A program made the translations under genes and the position numbers. A stretch of 64,000 bases of DNA from RBG-16-66-20 sp035308765 (GTDB lineage: Bacteria; Pseudomonadota; Gammaproteobacteria; Burkholderiales; SG8-39), in contig DATGGA010000008.1 of NCBI GenBank assembly GCA_035308765.1, positions 32,074 to 96,073 of the forward strand, given 5' to 3'. Below the pieces are notes generated by a model. That model had not been told where the DNA came from. It did not search any database and saw only the letters and a list, made by a program, of their open reading frames with translations. Positions 15,896-24,975 of the stretch are shown here, piece by piece. Within the stretch, counting starts at the first letter, position 1. Each line of letters starts with the position of its first letter.

Positions 15896-17067
15896 CTCTC
15901 CACCGCGAGCGCCACGCCCATGCCGCCGCCGATGCATAGCGAGGCCAGCCCCTTCTTCGCGTCGCGCTTCTGCATTTCGTGCAACAGCGTGACCAGGATC
16001 CGGGCGCCGGATGCGCCGATCGGGTGGCCGAGCGCGATCGCGCCGCCGTTCACGTTCACTTTCGACGTATCCCAGCCCATCTGGCGGTTGACCGCGATCG
16101 CCTGCGCGGCAAACGCTTCGTTGATTTCCAGCAGATCGAGGTCCTTCGCCGCCCAGCCCGCGCGCGACAGGCAGCGCTTCGAGGCCGGCACCGGGCCCAT
16201 CCCCATGTACTTCGGGTCAACGCCGGCCGAGGCGAAGGCCTTGATGCGCGCAAGGGGCTTCAGTCCCAATTCCTTCGCTTTTTTCGCAGAGGCAAGAACG
16301 ACGGCCGCGGCGCCGTCATTGATGCCGGAAGCGTTGGCCGCGGTCACCGTGCCGTTCTTGTCGAACGCCGGCTTGAGCCCCCTCATCGCTTCGATGGTCG
16401 CGCCATGGCGCGGAAACTCGTCCACGCCGAACACCGTCGGACCTTTTCGAGTGGGCACTTCGTAGGGGACGATCTCGTCGCTGAAGCGGCCGGACTTCTG
16501 CGCGGCCTCCGCCTTGTTCTGGCTCTTCACCGCAAACTCGTCCTGCTCCTCTCGCGAGACCACCTGCTCCTTGGCGACGTTCTCCGCGGTGACGCCCATG
16601 TGGTACTGGTTGAACACATCCCACAGACCGTCGACGATCATCGAGTCGATCATCTTCGCGTCGCCCATGCGGAAGCCGTCGCGCGAGCCGTTCAGCACGT
16701 GCGGGGCCGCGCTCATGTTTTCCTGGCCGCCAGCGACCACGATGTCCGAATCGCCGTTGGCGATGGATTGCGCGCCCAGCATCGCCGCCTTCAGGCCCGA
16801 GCCGCAGACCTTGTTGATGGTCATCGCCGGCACCATGTCCGGGAGCCCGGCCCAGATGGACGCCTGGCGGGCCGGGTTCTGTCCCACGCCCGCGGCAAGC
16901 ACTTGGCCCATGATGACTTCCGAAACCTGGTCGGGCGCGACGCCCGCGCGCTCCAGCACCTTGCGGATGATGTGCGCGCCCAGCCTTGCCGCCGGAACGC
17001 CGGCGAGCGAGCCGCCGAACTTGCCGATCGCGGTTCGCGCCGCGCCTACGATGACGATTTCTTCCAT
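15892..17067 (-). CDS. phaA: acetyl-CoA acetyltransferase PhaA
   Basis: This thiolase condenses two acetyl-CoA to acetoacetyl-CoA, the first step of PHB synthesis. The 391-residue protein has the nucleophile Cys in INKVCGSGLKA (about 89), the His in GHPIGASGAR and the second Cys in LCIGGGMG. It begins MEEIVIVGAARTAIGKFGGSL, typical of PhaA. It is 13 bp downstream of phaC and overlaps the phaB2 start by 4 bp. It is clearly distinct from the BktB-like thiolase 3.4 kb away, so the locus has two ketothiolases. Confidence 0.93.
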   Translation of the reverse strand: MEEIVIVGAARTAIGKFGGSLAGVPAARLGAHIIRKVLERAGVAPDQVSEVIMGQVLAAGVGQNPARQASIWAGLPDMVPAMTINKVCGSGLKAAMLGAQSIANGDSDIVVAGGQENMSAAPHVLNGSRDGFRMGDAKMIDSMIVDGLWDVFNQYHMGVTAENVAKEQVVSREEQDEFAVKSQNKAEAAQKSGRFSDEIVPYEVPTRKGPTVFGVDEFPRHGATIEAMRGLKPAFDKNGTVTAANASGINDGAAAVVLASAKKAKELGLKPLARIKAFASAGVDPKYMGMGPVPASKRCLSRAGWAAKDLDLLEINEAFAAQAIAVNRQMGWDTSKVNVNGGAIALGHPIGASGARILVTLLHEMQKRDAKKGLASLCIGGGMGVALAVER

Positions 17068-17080
17068 GATGGTCTCCTGG

Positions 17081-18718
17081 TTATGCCTTCTGCTTCACAT
17101 AGCGCCCCGGTGCGGGCTCGATCGCGGGATATTCCGCACTGCCGGTTTGTGCAGGCGCTTCACGGGTTTTACCTCCCGTGCCGCCCTTGAATCCTTCCAG
17201 CCATTGCGACCACTGCGGCCACCAGCTGCCGCGCAGCTCACCCGCCTGCTCGAACCAGTCGTCGGCATCGGCCGGATATTCATCCGAGGTCCAGTAGCTA
17301 CGCTTGTTGCCGGAGGCGGGATTGACCACGCCGGCGATGTGCCCGCTCGCGCCGAGGACGAATTTCTTTGCTCCGCCCAGCAGTCCGACCGACCGGTAGG
17401 CGGCGCGCCACGGAACGATGTGGTCCTCGCGCGTCGCGAGGATGAATGCCGGCCGGTCCACCTTGCCCAGGTCCACGCCGACGCCGCAGTTGCGCAACGC
17501 GCCGGGCACGCGCAGTTTGTTCTCGAGGTAGGTGTTGCGCACGTAGCTGCAGTACATCGGTCCCGGCAGGTTGGTGCTGTCGGAATTCCAGTAGAGCAGG
17601 TCGAAGGCCGCCGGCGCGCCGCCCATCAGGTAGTTGTTGACCACGTAGGGCCAGACGAGGTCGTTGGCGCGCAGCGCGTTGAAGGTCGAGGCGAGGTCCG
17701 CGCCCGGCAGCAGGCCGCCTTTGCCGATCGAGGTCTCTCTCGCCACCACCGCGTTTTCATCGATGAACACGCCGAGCTGCCCGGGCGCCTCGAAATCGAG
17801 CATGGTGGCGAGATAAGTGGTGCTTTCGACGAGTTCCTCGCCCTTCGCCGCCGCCACCGCAAGCGCCGTCGCGAGCAACGTGCCGCCGACGCAGAATCCC
17901 AGGGCGTTGACGCGGTCGCATTGCGTAATTGCTGTTGAAACTTCAAAAGCTTTAAAAATGGATTTGACGTAGTCGTCCCAGTCAAAGCCGCTCTCGGCCG
18001 GGCCGACGTTGCGCCAGGAGACCATGAACACCGTATGGCCCTGCTCCACCGCGTAGCGCACGAAGGAGTTATCGGGCCGCAGGTCGAGGATATAGAACTT
18101 GTTGATGCATGGCGGCACCATCACCAGCGGCCGTACTCCCACCTGCGGTGTCGCGGCCTTGTACTGGATCAGCTGGATCAGGTCATTCTCGTAGACCACG
18201 TCACCCGGCGTGAGCGCGAGGTTGCGGCCGACTTCGAAGGCCGACTCGTCGGTCTGGCTGATGCGGCCCCGGTTCAGGTCCGCGATCAGGTTGGCGATCC
18301 CCCGCGTCACGCTTTCGCCGTTGGAAGCAAGCGCCTGCTGCAGCACCGCGGGATTGGTGGCCGCAAAATTCGCCGGCGACATCGCATCGCACCACTGCTT
18401 GACGGCAAATTGCAGCCGTTCCTTGGTTTTCGCGTCCAGCTCCGCGCTCTGGGCGAGCTCCGTGAGAAACCCGGATGCGAGCAGGTAGGACTGCTTCAGA
18501 TAAGCGTAGTACGGGTTGTCGCGCCATTCCTTCGCCGCGAATCGCCGGTCGCCCGGCTCGGGCGTGACCACCGCTTCGCTGTTGCTGACGAGCAGGGAGG
18601 ACCACAGCCGCGCCTGTTTCGCGACGTAGTCGGACTGCAATTCAGCGAAGCGCGCCGAATCCTGCATCAGCCGCGCCATTGCACTGGCGGCGTCGGGAAC
18701 GCCCGGCGGGGTGGACAT
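17081..18718 (-). CDS. phaC: class I poly(3-hydroxyalkanoate) synthase PhaC
   Basis: PhaC polymerises (R)-3-hydroxyacyl-CoA into PHA on the granule surface. At 545 residues it fits class I (about 560-590, slightly short). The N-terminal domain (about 1-190) carries the class I region WRDNPYYAYLKQSYLL. The alpha/beta-hydrolase core has a lipase-like box with Cys in place of Ser (GFCVGG), the catalytic Asp in TREDHIVPW and the catalytic His in GASGHIAGV. The conserved VPPCINKFYILDL segment is present. It is the first gene of the pha operon, preceded by a candidate sigma-70 promoter. Confidence 0.95.
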   Translation of the reverse strand: MSTPPGVPDAASAMARLMQDSARFAELQSDYVAKQARLWSSLLVSNSEAVVTPEPGDRRFAAKEWRDNPYYAYLKQSYLLASGFLTELAQSAELDAKTKERLQFAVKQWCDAMSPANFAATNPAVLQQALASNGESVTRGIANLIADLNRGRISQTDESAFEVGRNLALTPGDVVYENDLIQLIQYKAATPQVGVRPLVMVPPCINKFYILDLRPDNSFVRYAVEQGHTVFMVSWRNVGPAESGFDWDDYVKSIFKAFEVSTAITQCDRVNALGFCVGGTLLATALAVAAAKGEELVESTTYLATMLDFEAPGQLGVFIDENAVVARETSIGKGGLLPGADLASTFNALRANDLVWPYVVNNYLMGGAPAAFDLLYWNSDSTNLPGPMYCSYVRNTYLENKLRVPGALRNCGVGVDLGKVDRPAFILATREDHIVPWRAAYRSVGLLGGAKKFVLGASGHIAGVVNPASGNKRSYWTSDEYPADADDWFEQAGELRGSWWPQWSQWLEGFKGGTGGKTREAPAQTGSAEYPAIEPAPGRYVKQKA

Positions 18719-18750
18719 CAGATGTTGCAGAAAAGACCTTGGGGAACGTC

Positions 18751-18779
18751 GATATAGCCTTTAATTTTGCGCCGCACAA
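18751..18779 (-). promoter_or_regulatory. candidate sigma-70 promoter for the pha operon
   Basis: On the minus strand TTGTGC (18779-18774) is followed by exactly 17 bp and then TATATC (18756-18751), 32 bp before the phaC ATG. The -35 matches TTGACA at three positions and the -10 matches TATAAT at four. The -35 overlaps a short palindrome-like TTGTGCGGCGCAA, where a regulator such as PhaR might bind; I cannot show that from the sequence. Confidence 0.45.
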
Positions 18780-18818
18780 TACCCCAGCGCAAGACCCCCC
18801 CGCGGGCATGCGTCCTTG

Positions 18819-19574
18819 CTACGCCGAGCCCCCGATCAGCGCCCTTGCCAGCGCGATGGAACCGATGCCCAGCCCGATCAGCACTGTCTGCGACAGGGTG
18901 GCGCGCAGCTCCGGCCGGCGGTGCAGGCCGGGGATAAGGTCCGCGACCGCGACGTAGATCATGCTGGCCGCGACGATGCCGAGCAGGACCGGCGTCCAGC
19001 CCTCCAGCGCCTGCAGCGTGAAGTAGCCCAGCACGCCGCCGACCAGCGTCGCGAACGACGACAGCAGATTCACCCAGAACGCCTTGGCACGCGAATAGCC
19101 GGAGTTGAGCAGAATGACGAAATCGCCCACCTCCTGGGGAATCTCGTGGGCAACGATCGCGAGCGCGGTGATCGCGCCAAGCTCCGCACCCTGCAGGAAC
19201 GCGGCCGCGATCAGGATGCCGTCGAGGAAATTGTGGATCGTGTCGCCGACCATGATCAGCGTGCCCGAGCGGCCATGGTCGTGATCGTGATGCGGCGCCT
19301 CGTGCGCGTCGTGCGAATGGCGCCAGAGGAACAGCTTCTCGAGCACGAAGAAGGCGAGAATGCCGCCCAGGATGGACAGCGCGACGCTGTGCGGATCGCC
19401 GTGCTCGAAGGCGTGCGGAATCACCTCGAGAAACGCGGCGCCCAGCAGCGCCCCGATGGCGTAGGACACCAGCGATTGAATCCACGCGGCGCGCAGGAAT
19501 AGCGAGAGCGCCGCCGCGCAAACGGAAAGCGCCCCGCCGGCGATGCTTGCAGCCAGGATCCAGGCGAGCGTCAT
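18819..19574 (-). CDS. ZIP-family metal transporter
   Basis: A 251-residue ZIP transporter, probably importing zinc or another divalent metal across the inner membrane. It has about eight hydrophobic segments. The metal-site motifs are in the central helices: HNFLDGILIA and HEIPQEVGDF. A His- and Asp-rich cytoplasmic loop lies just before them (HSHDAHEAPHHDHDHG, about 95-110), a usual ZIP feature. I start at ATG 19574, which gives MTLAWILAAS straight into the first membrane helix. The open frame continuing upstream crosses pgeF and is not coding. It lies 26 bp downstream of pgeF in the rluD-pgeF-ZIP series. Confidence 0.9.
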   Translation of the reverse strand: MTLAWILAASIAGGALSVCAAALSLFLRAAWIQSLVSYAIGALLGAAFLEVIPHAFEHGDPHSVALSILGGILAFFVLEKLFLWRHSHDAHEAPHHDHDHGRSGTLIMVGDTIHNFLDGILIAAAFLQGAELGAITALAIVAHEIPQEVGDFVILLNSGYSRAKAFWVNLLSSFATLVGGVLGYFTLQALEGWTPVLLGIVAASMIYVAVADLIPGLHRRPELRATLSQTVLIGLGIGSIALARALIGGSA

Positions 19575-19600
19575 GCGGGCCGGGATTGTACGCGACTGCG

Positions 19601-20278
19601 CTAGGGCACGAGCCAGATTGCCGCTGCCATGCGTTCGCCCGCCTTGTCCCTGCGCCAGGAATAGAAACGGACCGGGTCCGAAGCTGTACAGAATCCGCCG
19701 CCGAAAACGCGCCCCACGCCGCATGAGGCTAGGCGCTGACGGGCAATGGCATACAGGTCCAGCCGCCAATGGCCGGGACGCGTCGGCCGGAAAGCCGGTA
19801 CCGTCCGCTGATCGCGCTGCATGAACGCAGCGCGCACTTCTTCGCCGATTTCGTAGGCGTCGGCCCCGATCGCCGGGCCGAGCCATGCAATCACGCGGCT
19901 GGCGGGTGCGCCCATCGCCGCAACGGATGCCTCGATCACGCCGGCGCACAGGCCGCGCCAACCCGCGTGCGCGATCCCCACGGCGTTGCCGCCCTCGTCG
20001 GCGAGCAGTACCGGCATGCAATCAGCCGCCATCACCGCGCAGACCACGCCTGTGTCATGCGTGACCGACGCATCGGCAGCGGCCCCGGGCTCGGACCTTG
20101 CCGCGTCAACGACCGATATGCCGTGAACCTGCCTGAGCCATTTCGGTTCGCCGGGCAAATGGCGCCGGAGGCGCGCGCGCCCCGCCGCGCTTTTCATGTC
20201 GCCAAGGGCGCGCGTCGTCATCAATGCGCGCACCTTGGCCGGAGCAGGCCAGTCCGGCAACACGAATTCAGCCTTCAT
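19601..20278 (-). CDS. pgeF: peptidoglycan editing factor PgeF (multicopper-oxidase-like, LACC1 family)
   Basis: A 225-residue member of the YfiH/LACC1 family. In E. coli PgeF prevents wrong residues from entering peptidoglycan stem peptides, and family members also act as purine nucleoside phosphorylases. The metal-site residues are visible: His in RQVHGISV, Cys in AADCMPVLL and His in AHAGWRGL. I chose ATG 20278, which begins MKAEFVLPDW and overlaps the rluD 3' end by 11 bp, so the two are coupled. The in-frame extension to 20311 lies wholly inside rluD. Confidence 0.9.
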   Translation of the reverse strand: MKAEFVLPDWPAPAKVRALMTTRALGDMKSAAGRARLRRHLPGEPKWLRQVHGISVVDAARSEPGAAADASVTHDTGVVCAVMAADCMPVLLADEGGNAVGIAHAGWRGLCAGVIEASVAAMGAPASRVIAWLGPAIGADAYEIGEEVRAAFMQRDQRTVPAFRPTRPGHWRLDLYAIARQRLASCGVGRVFGGGFCTASDPVRFYSWRRDKAGERMAAAIWLVP

Positions 20279-21239
20279 GCCGCAGCTTTTTGACGAGTTT
20301 TGCCATGTCACCGGCCAACGGCACGCCCCAGTTCACGAGCTTCCCGCTGCGCGGATGCTTGAGCTCCAGCGCGATCGCGTGCAGCGCCTGGCGCGGAAAC
20401 GCGATGCCGCGCATTTCACCGGTCTTCGCGCCGCGGCGATAGACGCTGTCGCCGACGATCGGATGCCCGATGTGCTGCAGGTGCACGCGGATCTGGTGCG
20501 TGCGGCCGGTTTCGAGGCGGCACTCCAGCAGCGCGGCCCTGGCGAAGCGCTCGACCACCTTGTAATTGGTGCGCGCCTCCCTGCCGCTGCTGTTCACCGC
20601 CATGCGCGTGCGCACGCGCGGGTCGCGGCCGATGGGCTCGTCGATCGAGCCGCGCGCCGGCGGCTCGCCGTGCACCAGCGCGAGGTAGGTGCGCTTCACG
20701 CTGCGCGCGGCGAGCTGCGCGGCGAGCCGTGCCTGCGCCGTGAGATTTTTCGCCACCACCAGCAGGCCGCTGGTGTCCTTGTCGAGCCGGTGCACGATGC
20801 CGGCCCGCGGCACCTGCCGCAGCGCCGGCCTGTAGGCGAGCAGCCCGTTCAGCAGCGTCCCGTCGGGATTGCCGGCGCCGGGGTGGACGATCAGGCCAGC
20901 CGGCTTGTTGATCACCAGCAGGTCGTCGTCCTCGAAAACGACATCCAGCGCCATGCGTTGCGCCTTTGGCTTCGCGACGTCGGCTGCGGGCGGGGCCGCT
21001 AGCGCGATTTCCTCGCCGCCGATGGTTTTTGCGCTCGCTTCCGCCCGGTTGCCGCCGACGAGGACATGCCCGGCTTTCAGCCAGGCCTGCAGGCGGTTGC
21101 GGGAATACTGCGGGAACATTTTTGCCAGCGCGAGATCGATCCGCACTCCGGCGAGCTCCAGGGGAACCGCGGCCGAAAGCACTGGGAGCGGCTCGTCCTC
21201 CCATTCGAATTCCCCCGCGGCGGTATAATTTTTCCCCAT
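20268..21239 (-). CDS. rluD: 23S rRNA pseudouridine synthase RluD
   Basis: RluD makes the pseudouridines of 23S rRNA helix 69. The 323-residue protein has an N-terminal S4-like domain (about 30-90, SRNRLQAWLKAG) and the catalytic domain with GIVHRLDKDTSGL carrying the nucleophilic Asp. The motif KPAGLIVHPGAGNPDGTLLNGLL is family-typical, as is RLETGRTHQIRVH. I start at ATG 21239. The bamD ATG on the other strand is 21238-21240, so the two start codons share CATG; a start further upstream (21323) would run inside bamD. Confidence 0.93.
   Translation of the reverse strand: MGKNYTAAGEFEWEDEPLPVLSAAVPLELAGVRIDLALAKMFPQYSRNRLQAWLKAGHVLVGGNRAEASAKTIGGEEIALAAPPAADVAKPKAQRMALDVVFEDDDLLVINKPAGLIVHPGAGNPDGTLLNGLLAYRPALRQVPRAGIVHRLDKDTSGLLVVAKNLTAQARLAAQLAARSVKRTYLALVHGEPPARGSIDEPIGRDPRVRTRMAVNSSGREARTNYKVVERFARAALLECRLETGRTHQIRVHLQHIGHPIVGDSVYRRGAKTGEMRGIAFPRQALHAIALELKHPRSGKLVNWGVPLAGDMAKLVKKLRHEG
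21224..21229 (+). promoter_or_regulatory. TATAAT hexamer immediately before bamD
   Basis: A perfect -10 hexamer ends 8 bp before the bamD ATG. A start of transcription 7 bp downstream would fall at or just before the ATG, so the message would be leaderless or nearly so. The site lies inside the rluD coding region. No convincing -35 is visible at 16-18 bp spacing. Confidence 0.35.
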
Positions 21240-22041
21240 GAAACGCAGTTTACTTGCTCTGCTCGCGGCCGCCCTTTTGCTCGGCGGCTGCGGCCTGCTG
21301 CCCGGGAAAACCGACGAGACCACAGGCTGGTCGGCGCAGAAGCTCTACGGCGAGGCCAAGGAGGCGATGGACGACAAGACCTGGGACAAGGCGATCAAGT
21401 ACCTCGAGAAGCTGGAAGCCCGCTATCCCTACGGGCGCTACGCGCAGCAGGCGCAGCTCGACGTCGCTTACTGCTACTGGAAGAACAACGAGCGTCCTTC
21501 GGCGATCGCGGCGACGGACCGGTTCATCAAACTGTACCCGAACCACGTCAACGTCGACTACGCCTACTACCTCAAGGGCCTGATCAATTTCAACGAGAAC
21601 ACGGGCCTGTTGAGCGCCCTCGATGCCCCCGATTTGAGCGAGCGCGATTCGAAAGGCACGCGCGAATCCTTCGACGCCTTCAAGGAGCTGGTGATCCGCT
21701 TTCCGGATTCCAAGTACACGCCGGACGCGCAGGCGCGCATGCGCTACCTGGTGAATTCGCTCGCATCGTACGAGGTGCACGTGGCGCGCTACTACATGAA
21801 GCGCGGCGCCTACATCGCCGCCGCCAACCGCGCCCAGTACGCGGTCAAGACCTATCCGCAGGCGCCGGCGCTGGAAGAGGCGGTGTTCATCATGGTCAAG
21901 GCCTACGACGCGCTCGGCATGACCGACCTGCGCGACTCGGCCGACCGCGTCATGCACAAGAACTTTCCCGACAGCAAATACCTTACCGGCAAGGCGACGC
22001 GCAGCGTCGCCTGGTGGAAGCTCTGGGACCCGGACTGGTGA
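21238..22041 (+). CDS. bamD: outer membrane protein assembly factor BamD
   Basis: BamD is the essential lipoprotein of the BAM complex that inserts beta-barrel proteins into the outer membrane. The 267-residue protein has a lipoprotein signal peptide with lipobox LGGC (Cys at 17) followed by Gly, predicting the outer membrane. Tetratricopeptide-like repeats follow (AIKYLEKLEARYPYGRYAQQA near 52, and FIKLYPNHVNVDYAYYLKGL near 97). The central region LSERDSKGTRESFDAFKEL is BamD-typical. It starts head-to-head with rluD with overlapping start codons, and its stop directly abuts the denD stop. Confidence 0.94.
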   Translation: MKRSLLALLAAALLLGGCGLLPGKTDETTGWSAQKLYGEAKEAMDDKTWDKAIKYLEKLEARYPYGRYAQQAQLDVAYCYWKNNERPSAIAATDRFIKLYPNHVNVDYAYYLKGLINFNENTGLLSALDAPDLSERDSKGTRESFDAFKELVIRFPDSKYTPDAQARMRYLVNSLASYEVHVARYYMKRGAYIAAANRAQYAVKTYPQAPALEEAVFIMVKAYDALGMTDLRDSADRVMHKNFPDSKYLTGKATRSVAWWKLWDPDW

Positions 22042-23007
22042 CTAGATCTTAATTTTCTCGTCCGCGATGTAGTCGCGGATCACTGATTCCACGTCTGGAT
22101 CCGGTTTGAAACCCATCTTGAGCGCGCGTGGCGTGCGGAAATTCACCGGCCAGGTCTTGACGATGGCCTGGATGCGCGCATCGGCCTTGTAGACCACGCG
22201 TTTCGCGGCCGCGTCTCCGGCCACTTTGCGCATCGCCTCGACCATCTCCGCGACGCTCGCGGTGATCCCCGGAAGATTCAGCCAGCGCTGCGCGCCCCAG
22301 GCTTCCGGCGGCAGTTCCCAGGCGTGGATGAAGGCTTCCACCACCTTCCCGGGCGACAGCAGCCAGACGCCGGTTTCGGGCGCCACCGGACATTCGGAGA
22401 CCACGCCGTTCAGCGGCTCGCGCAGGATGCCGCTGGCGAACGACGAGGCCGCGGCGTTCGGCTTGCCGGCGCGCACCACGATGGTCGGAAGGCGCAGCGA
22501 ACGTCCGTCGATGTAGCCCTTGCGCGTGTAGTCGGTGACGAGATATTCGCCGATCACCTTCTGCGCGCCGTAGGAAGTCTGCGGATTGGCGATGGTGGAG
22601 TCGTCCAGCACCGCCGGCAGGTCGCCGCCGAAAGCGGCTACCGAGCTGGTGTAGACGAGACGAGGTGGTTTCGCGCATGCACGCATCTGAGCCAGCAATA
22701 GCTCCATGCCTTTCAGGTTCACCCGCATGCCGAGGTCGAAGTCAGCTTCCGCCGCGCCGCTGACCACCGCGGCGAGGTGGAACACCGCGTCGATGTCCGG
22801 CGGACAAACGCCAGCGATGGTTTCGGCATTCGATACGTCGCCGGTCACGGCTTTTACTTTCTTCAGATTTTCCAAACCAGGAGGAAACGCGCCATCGAGC
22901 AAAGTCATGCCTGTGATCGCCCTGCCGCCCAGTTGCCCGCGCGCGAGCAGTGTTTTTGCAAGCTTGAAGCCGAGGAAGCCGCCGCCGCCGGTGATGAGGA
23001 TTTTCAT
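22042..23007 (-). CDS. denD: NAD-dependent epimerase/dehydratase, probably D-erythronate dehydrogenase DenD
   Basis: A 321-residue extended short-chain dehydrogenase. The NAD-binding loop is GGGGFLGFKLAK (about 7-18), the catalytic pair is in YGAQKVIGEYL, and the catalytic Ser is in VYTSSVAAFGG. The overall pattern, including RLPTIVVRAGKPNAAASSFASG, fits the DenD group, which oxidises D-erythronate to 2-dehydro-D-erythronate. No other tetronate-pathway gene (denK or a kinase-isomerase set) is adjacent, so the substrate remains tentative. The start overlaps the helicase stop as ATGA. Confidence 0.75.
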   Translation of the reverse strand: MKILITGGGGFLGFKLAKTLLARGQLGGRAITGMTLLDGAFPPGLENLKKVKAVTGDVSNAETIAGVCPPDIDAVFHLAAVVSGAAEADFDLGMRVNLKGMELLLAQMRACAKPPRLVYTSSVAAFGGDLPAVLDDSTIANPQTSYGAQKVIGEYLVTDYTRKGYIDGRSLRLPTIVVRAGKPNAAASSFASGILREPLNGVVSECPVAPETGVWLLSPGKVVEAFIHAWELPPEAWGAQRWLNLPGITASVAEMVEAMRKVAGDAAAKRVVYKADARIQAIVKTWPVNFRTPRALKMGFKPDPDVESVIRDYIADEKIKI

Positions 23008-24905
23008 GCCGGAATTTTAGCGAAGAACGCCTGCACATCGGCCAGTTCGCGCGTCTGTTTCATCGGGGGGAGGCTCCCGCGGATCACCCTGCCGTAGGCT
23101 TTGGTGTAAAGGCGCGGATCGCACAGCACCAGCACGCCGCGGTCGGCTTCGTCCCGGATCAGCCGGCCCGCGCCCTGCTTCAGCTGCAGCACCGCCTGCG
23201 GCAATTGGAAATCCATGAAGGGATTGCCGCCTTCGGCGCGCAGCGCCTCGATGCGCGCGGCGAGCACGGGGTCGTCGGGCGGCGCGAACGGCAATTTGTC
23301 GATCAGCACCATCGACAGGGCCTCGCCGCGCACGTCCACGCCCTCCCAGAACGAGGCTGCGCCCAGCAGCACCGCGTTGCCGAGCGCCCGGAAGCGCACC
23401 AGCAGTTCGCTGCGCGGGCCGGTGCCCTGGACGAGAAGCGGGTAATCGATCCTGTCCTTGAGAATCTCATGCGCGCGGCGCAGCGCGCGGTGCGACGTGA
23501 ACAGCAGGAAGGCGCGGCCGCGGCTCGCTTTCAGCACCGGCAGCGCCGCTTCCACCACCGCCTCGGTGTAGGCAGGATCGTTCGGATCCGCGGGCAGGCC
23601 CTTGGGCGAATAGAGCAGCGCCTGGTGCGCGAAATCGAAGGGGCTCGCCCAGGTGCGTGCGGCGGCGTCCTCTATGCCGAGTTCCCTTTTGAAATGCGAG
23701 AAATCCTCGCCCATCGCCAGCGTCGCCGAGGTGAAGATCCAGGCCCGTGGATGGTCCAGCATCTGCTTGCGGAACAGCTCCGCCGGCACCAGCGGCGTGA
23801 CGTGCAGCTGCACCGAATGGCCGAACACTTCCACCCAGCGCACCTCCTTAGCGCTGCCTTCCTCGCGGATGCGCGCCAGCAGCGCGGTCGCCTCTGCGGC
23901 GCGCCTCGCGCAGGCGCCCAGCCCTTCGGAGCGCTCGGACTGCTCTGCCAGCGGCTTGCCGAGCGCGGCCAGCGCCCGGGCGAGCGCCTGCACCGCGTCC
24001 GGGAAACCCGCCTCGCGCATCGCCTGCGTCCAGCCGAGGCGCGAACCTTCGTTGCGAAAGCACAGGCGCAGGTCACGCGCCGCCTTGTCGAGTTTCGAAG
24101 CGAGCCGGTCCAGCTCGGGCGATGCGCCGCCCGCGGCGCGCAGCTCCAGCCGTGCGTCGCGCGCGAGCTCGATCAACTGCGCACTGGACACCGTTTCGCC
24201 GAAGAACAGGCGGGCGGTCTCCGGCAGCTGGTGCGCCTCGTCGAATATCACCGTATTGCAGGACGGCAGCAGCTCCGAGATGCCCTCGTCGCGCAGCGCG
24301 ACGTCCGCGAAGAACAGGTGGTGGTTGACCACCACCACGTCGGCCGACAGCGCGTTCTTGCGGGCGCGCATCACGAAGCAGTCCTTGTACTTCGGGCACT
24401 CCTGGCCGAGGCAATTCTCGCGCGTCGAAGTCGCGTGCTGCCACACCGGCGCGTCTTCGGGCACTTCGGCGAGGTCGGCGCGGTCGCCGGTCAGGGTCGT
24501 AGCGGCGAAATGCTCGATGCGGCGCAGGCGCACCACGTCCTCTCGGGATTCGAGCCGGCCCTCCGAGACGGCGCGCTCCATGCGGTACAGGCAGACGTAG
24601 TTGGCGCGGCCCTTGAGCAGCGCCGCGACGGAGCCCGAGGCGAGCGCGTCGCGCACCGCGGGCAGGTCGCGGTCGTAGAGCTGGTTCTGCAGCGTCTTGG
24701 TGCCGGTGGAAACGATCACCTTGCCGCCGGCGAGCAGCGCCGGGACAAGATACGCGAAGGTCTTGCCGGTACCGGTGCCCGCCTCCACCGCCAGCGCGCC
24801 ACCCGCTTCGATCGCGCCCAGGATTGCCTGCGCCATCTCGAGCTGCTGCGCCCGCGGGCGGTAACTTTCGACCTGCGCGGCAAGCGGGCCGCCAGCGGCA
24901 AACAC
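23004..24905 (-). CDS. yoaA: ATP-dependent DNA helicase of the DinG/YoaA (XPD-like) family
   Basis: A 633-residue superfamily 2 helicase. Walker A is AGTGTGKTFAYL (about 43-54) and the DEAH box is FDEAHQLPE. The four Fe-S cluster Cys are visible (one in ANYVCLYR, three in ENCLGQECPKYKDC), as in XPD-like helicases. The C-terminal motif VI region is LKQGAGRLIR. At this length without an exonuclease domain it is closer to YoaA than to staphylococcal-type DinG. There is no ATG at the front. I use GTG 24905, because an in-frame stop lies only 54 bp further up (24961-24963). YoaA works in DNA damage tolerance. Confidence 0.88.
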   Translation of the reverse strand: MFAAGGPLAAQVESYRPRAQQLEMAQAILGAIEAGGALAVEAGTGTGKTFAYLVPALLAGGKVIVSTGTKTLQNQLYDRDLPAVRDALASGSVAALLKGRANYVCLYRMERAVSEGRLESREDVVRLRRIEHFAATTLTGDRADLAEVPEDAPVWQHATSTRENCLGQECPKYKDCFVMRARKNALSADVVVVNHHLFFADVALRDEGISELLPSCNTVIFDEAHQLPETARLFFGETVSSAQLIELARDARLELRAAGGASPELDRLASKLDKAARDLRLCFRNEGSRLGWTQAMREAGFPDAVQALARALAALGKPLAEQSERSEGLGACARRAAEATALLARIREEGSAKEVRWVEVFGHSVQLHVTPLVPAELFRKQMLDHPRAWIFTSATLAMGEDFSHFKRELGIEDAAARTWASPFDFAHQALLYSPKGLPADPNDPAYTEAVVEAALPVLKASRGRAFLLFTSHRALRRAHEILKDRIDYPLLVQGTGPRSELLVRFRALGNAVLLGAASFWEGVDVRGEALSMVLIDKLPFAPPDDPVLAARIEALRAEGGNPFMDFQLPQAVLQLKQGAGRLIRDEADRGVLVLCDPRLYTKAYGRVIRGSLPPMKQTRELADVQAFFAKIPA

Positions 24906-24975
24906 GCGCTGCAGCGCGTTCGAACTCGGGTTGGCAGTTGCGTTCAGATTGGTTATGCCCTAGATTACTTGAATT

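Noticed and set aside
18751..18780. PhaR-binding site in front of phaC
   Set aside because: A short palindrome is present, but I cannot match it with confidence to a documented PhaR site; kept only as a promoter note.
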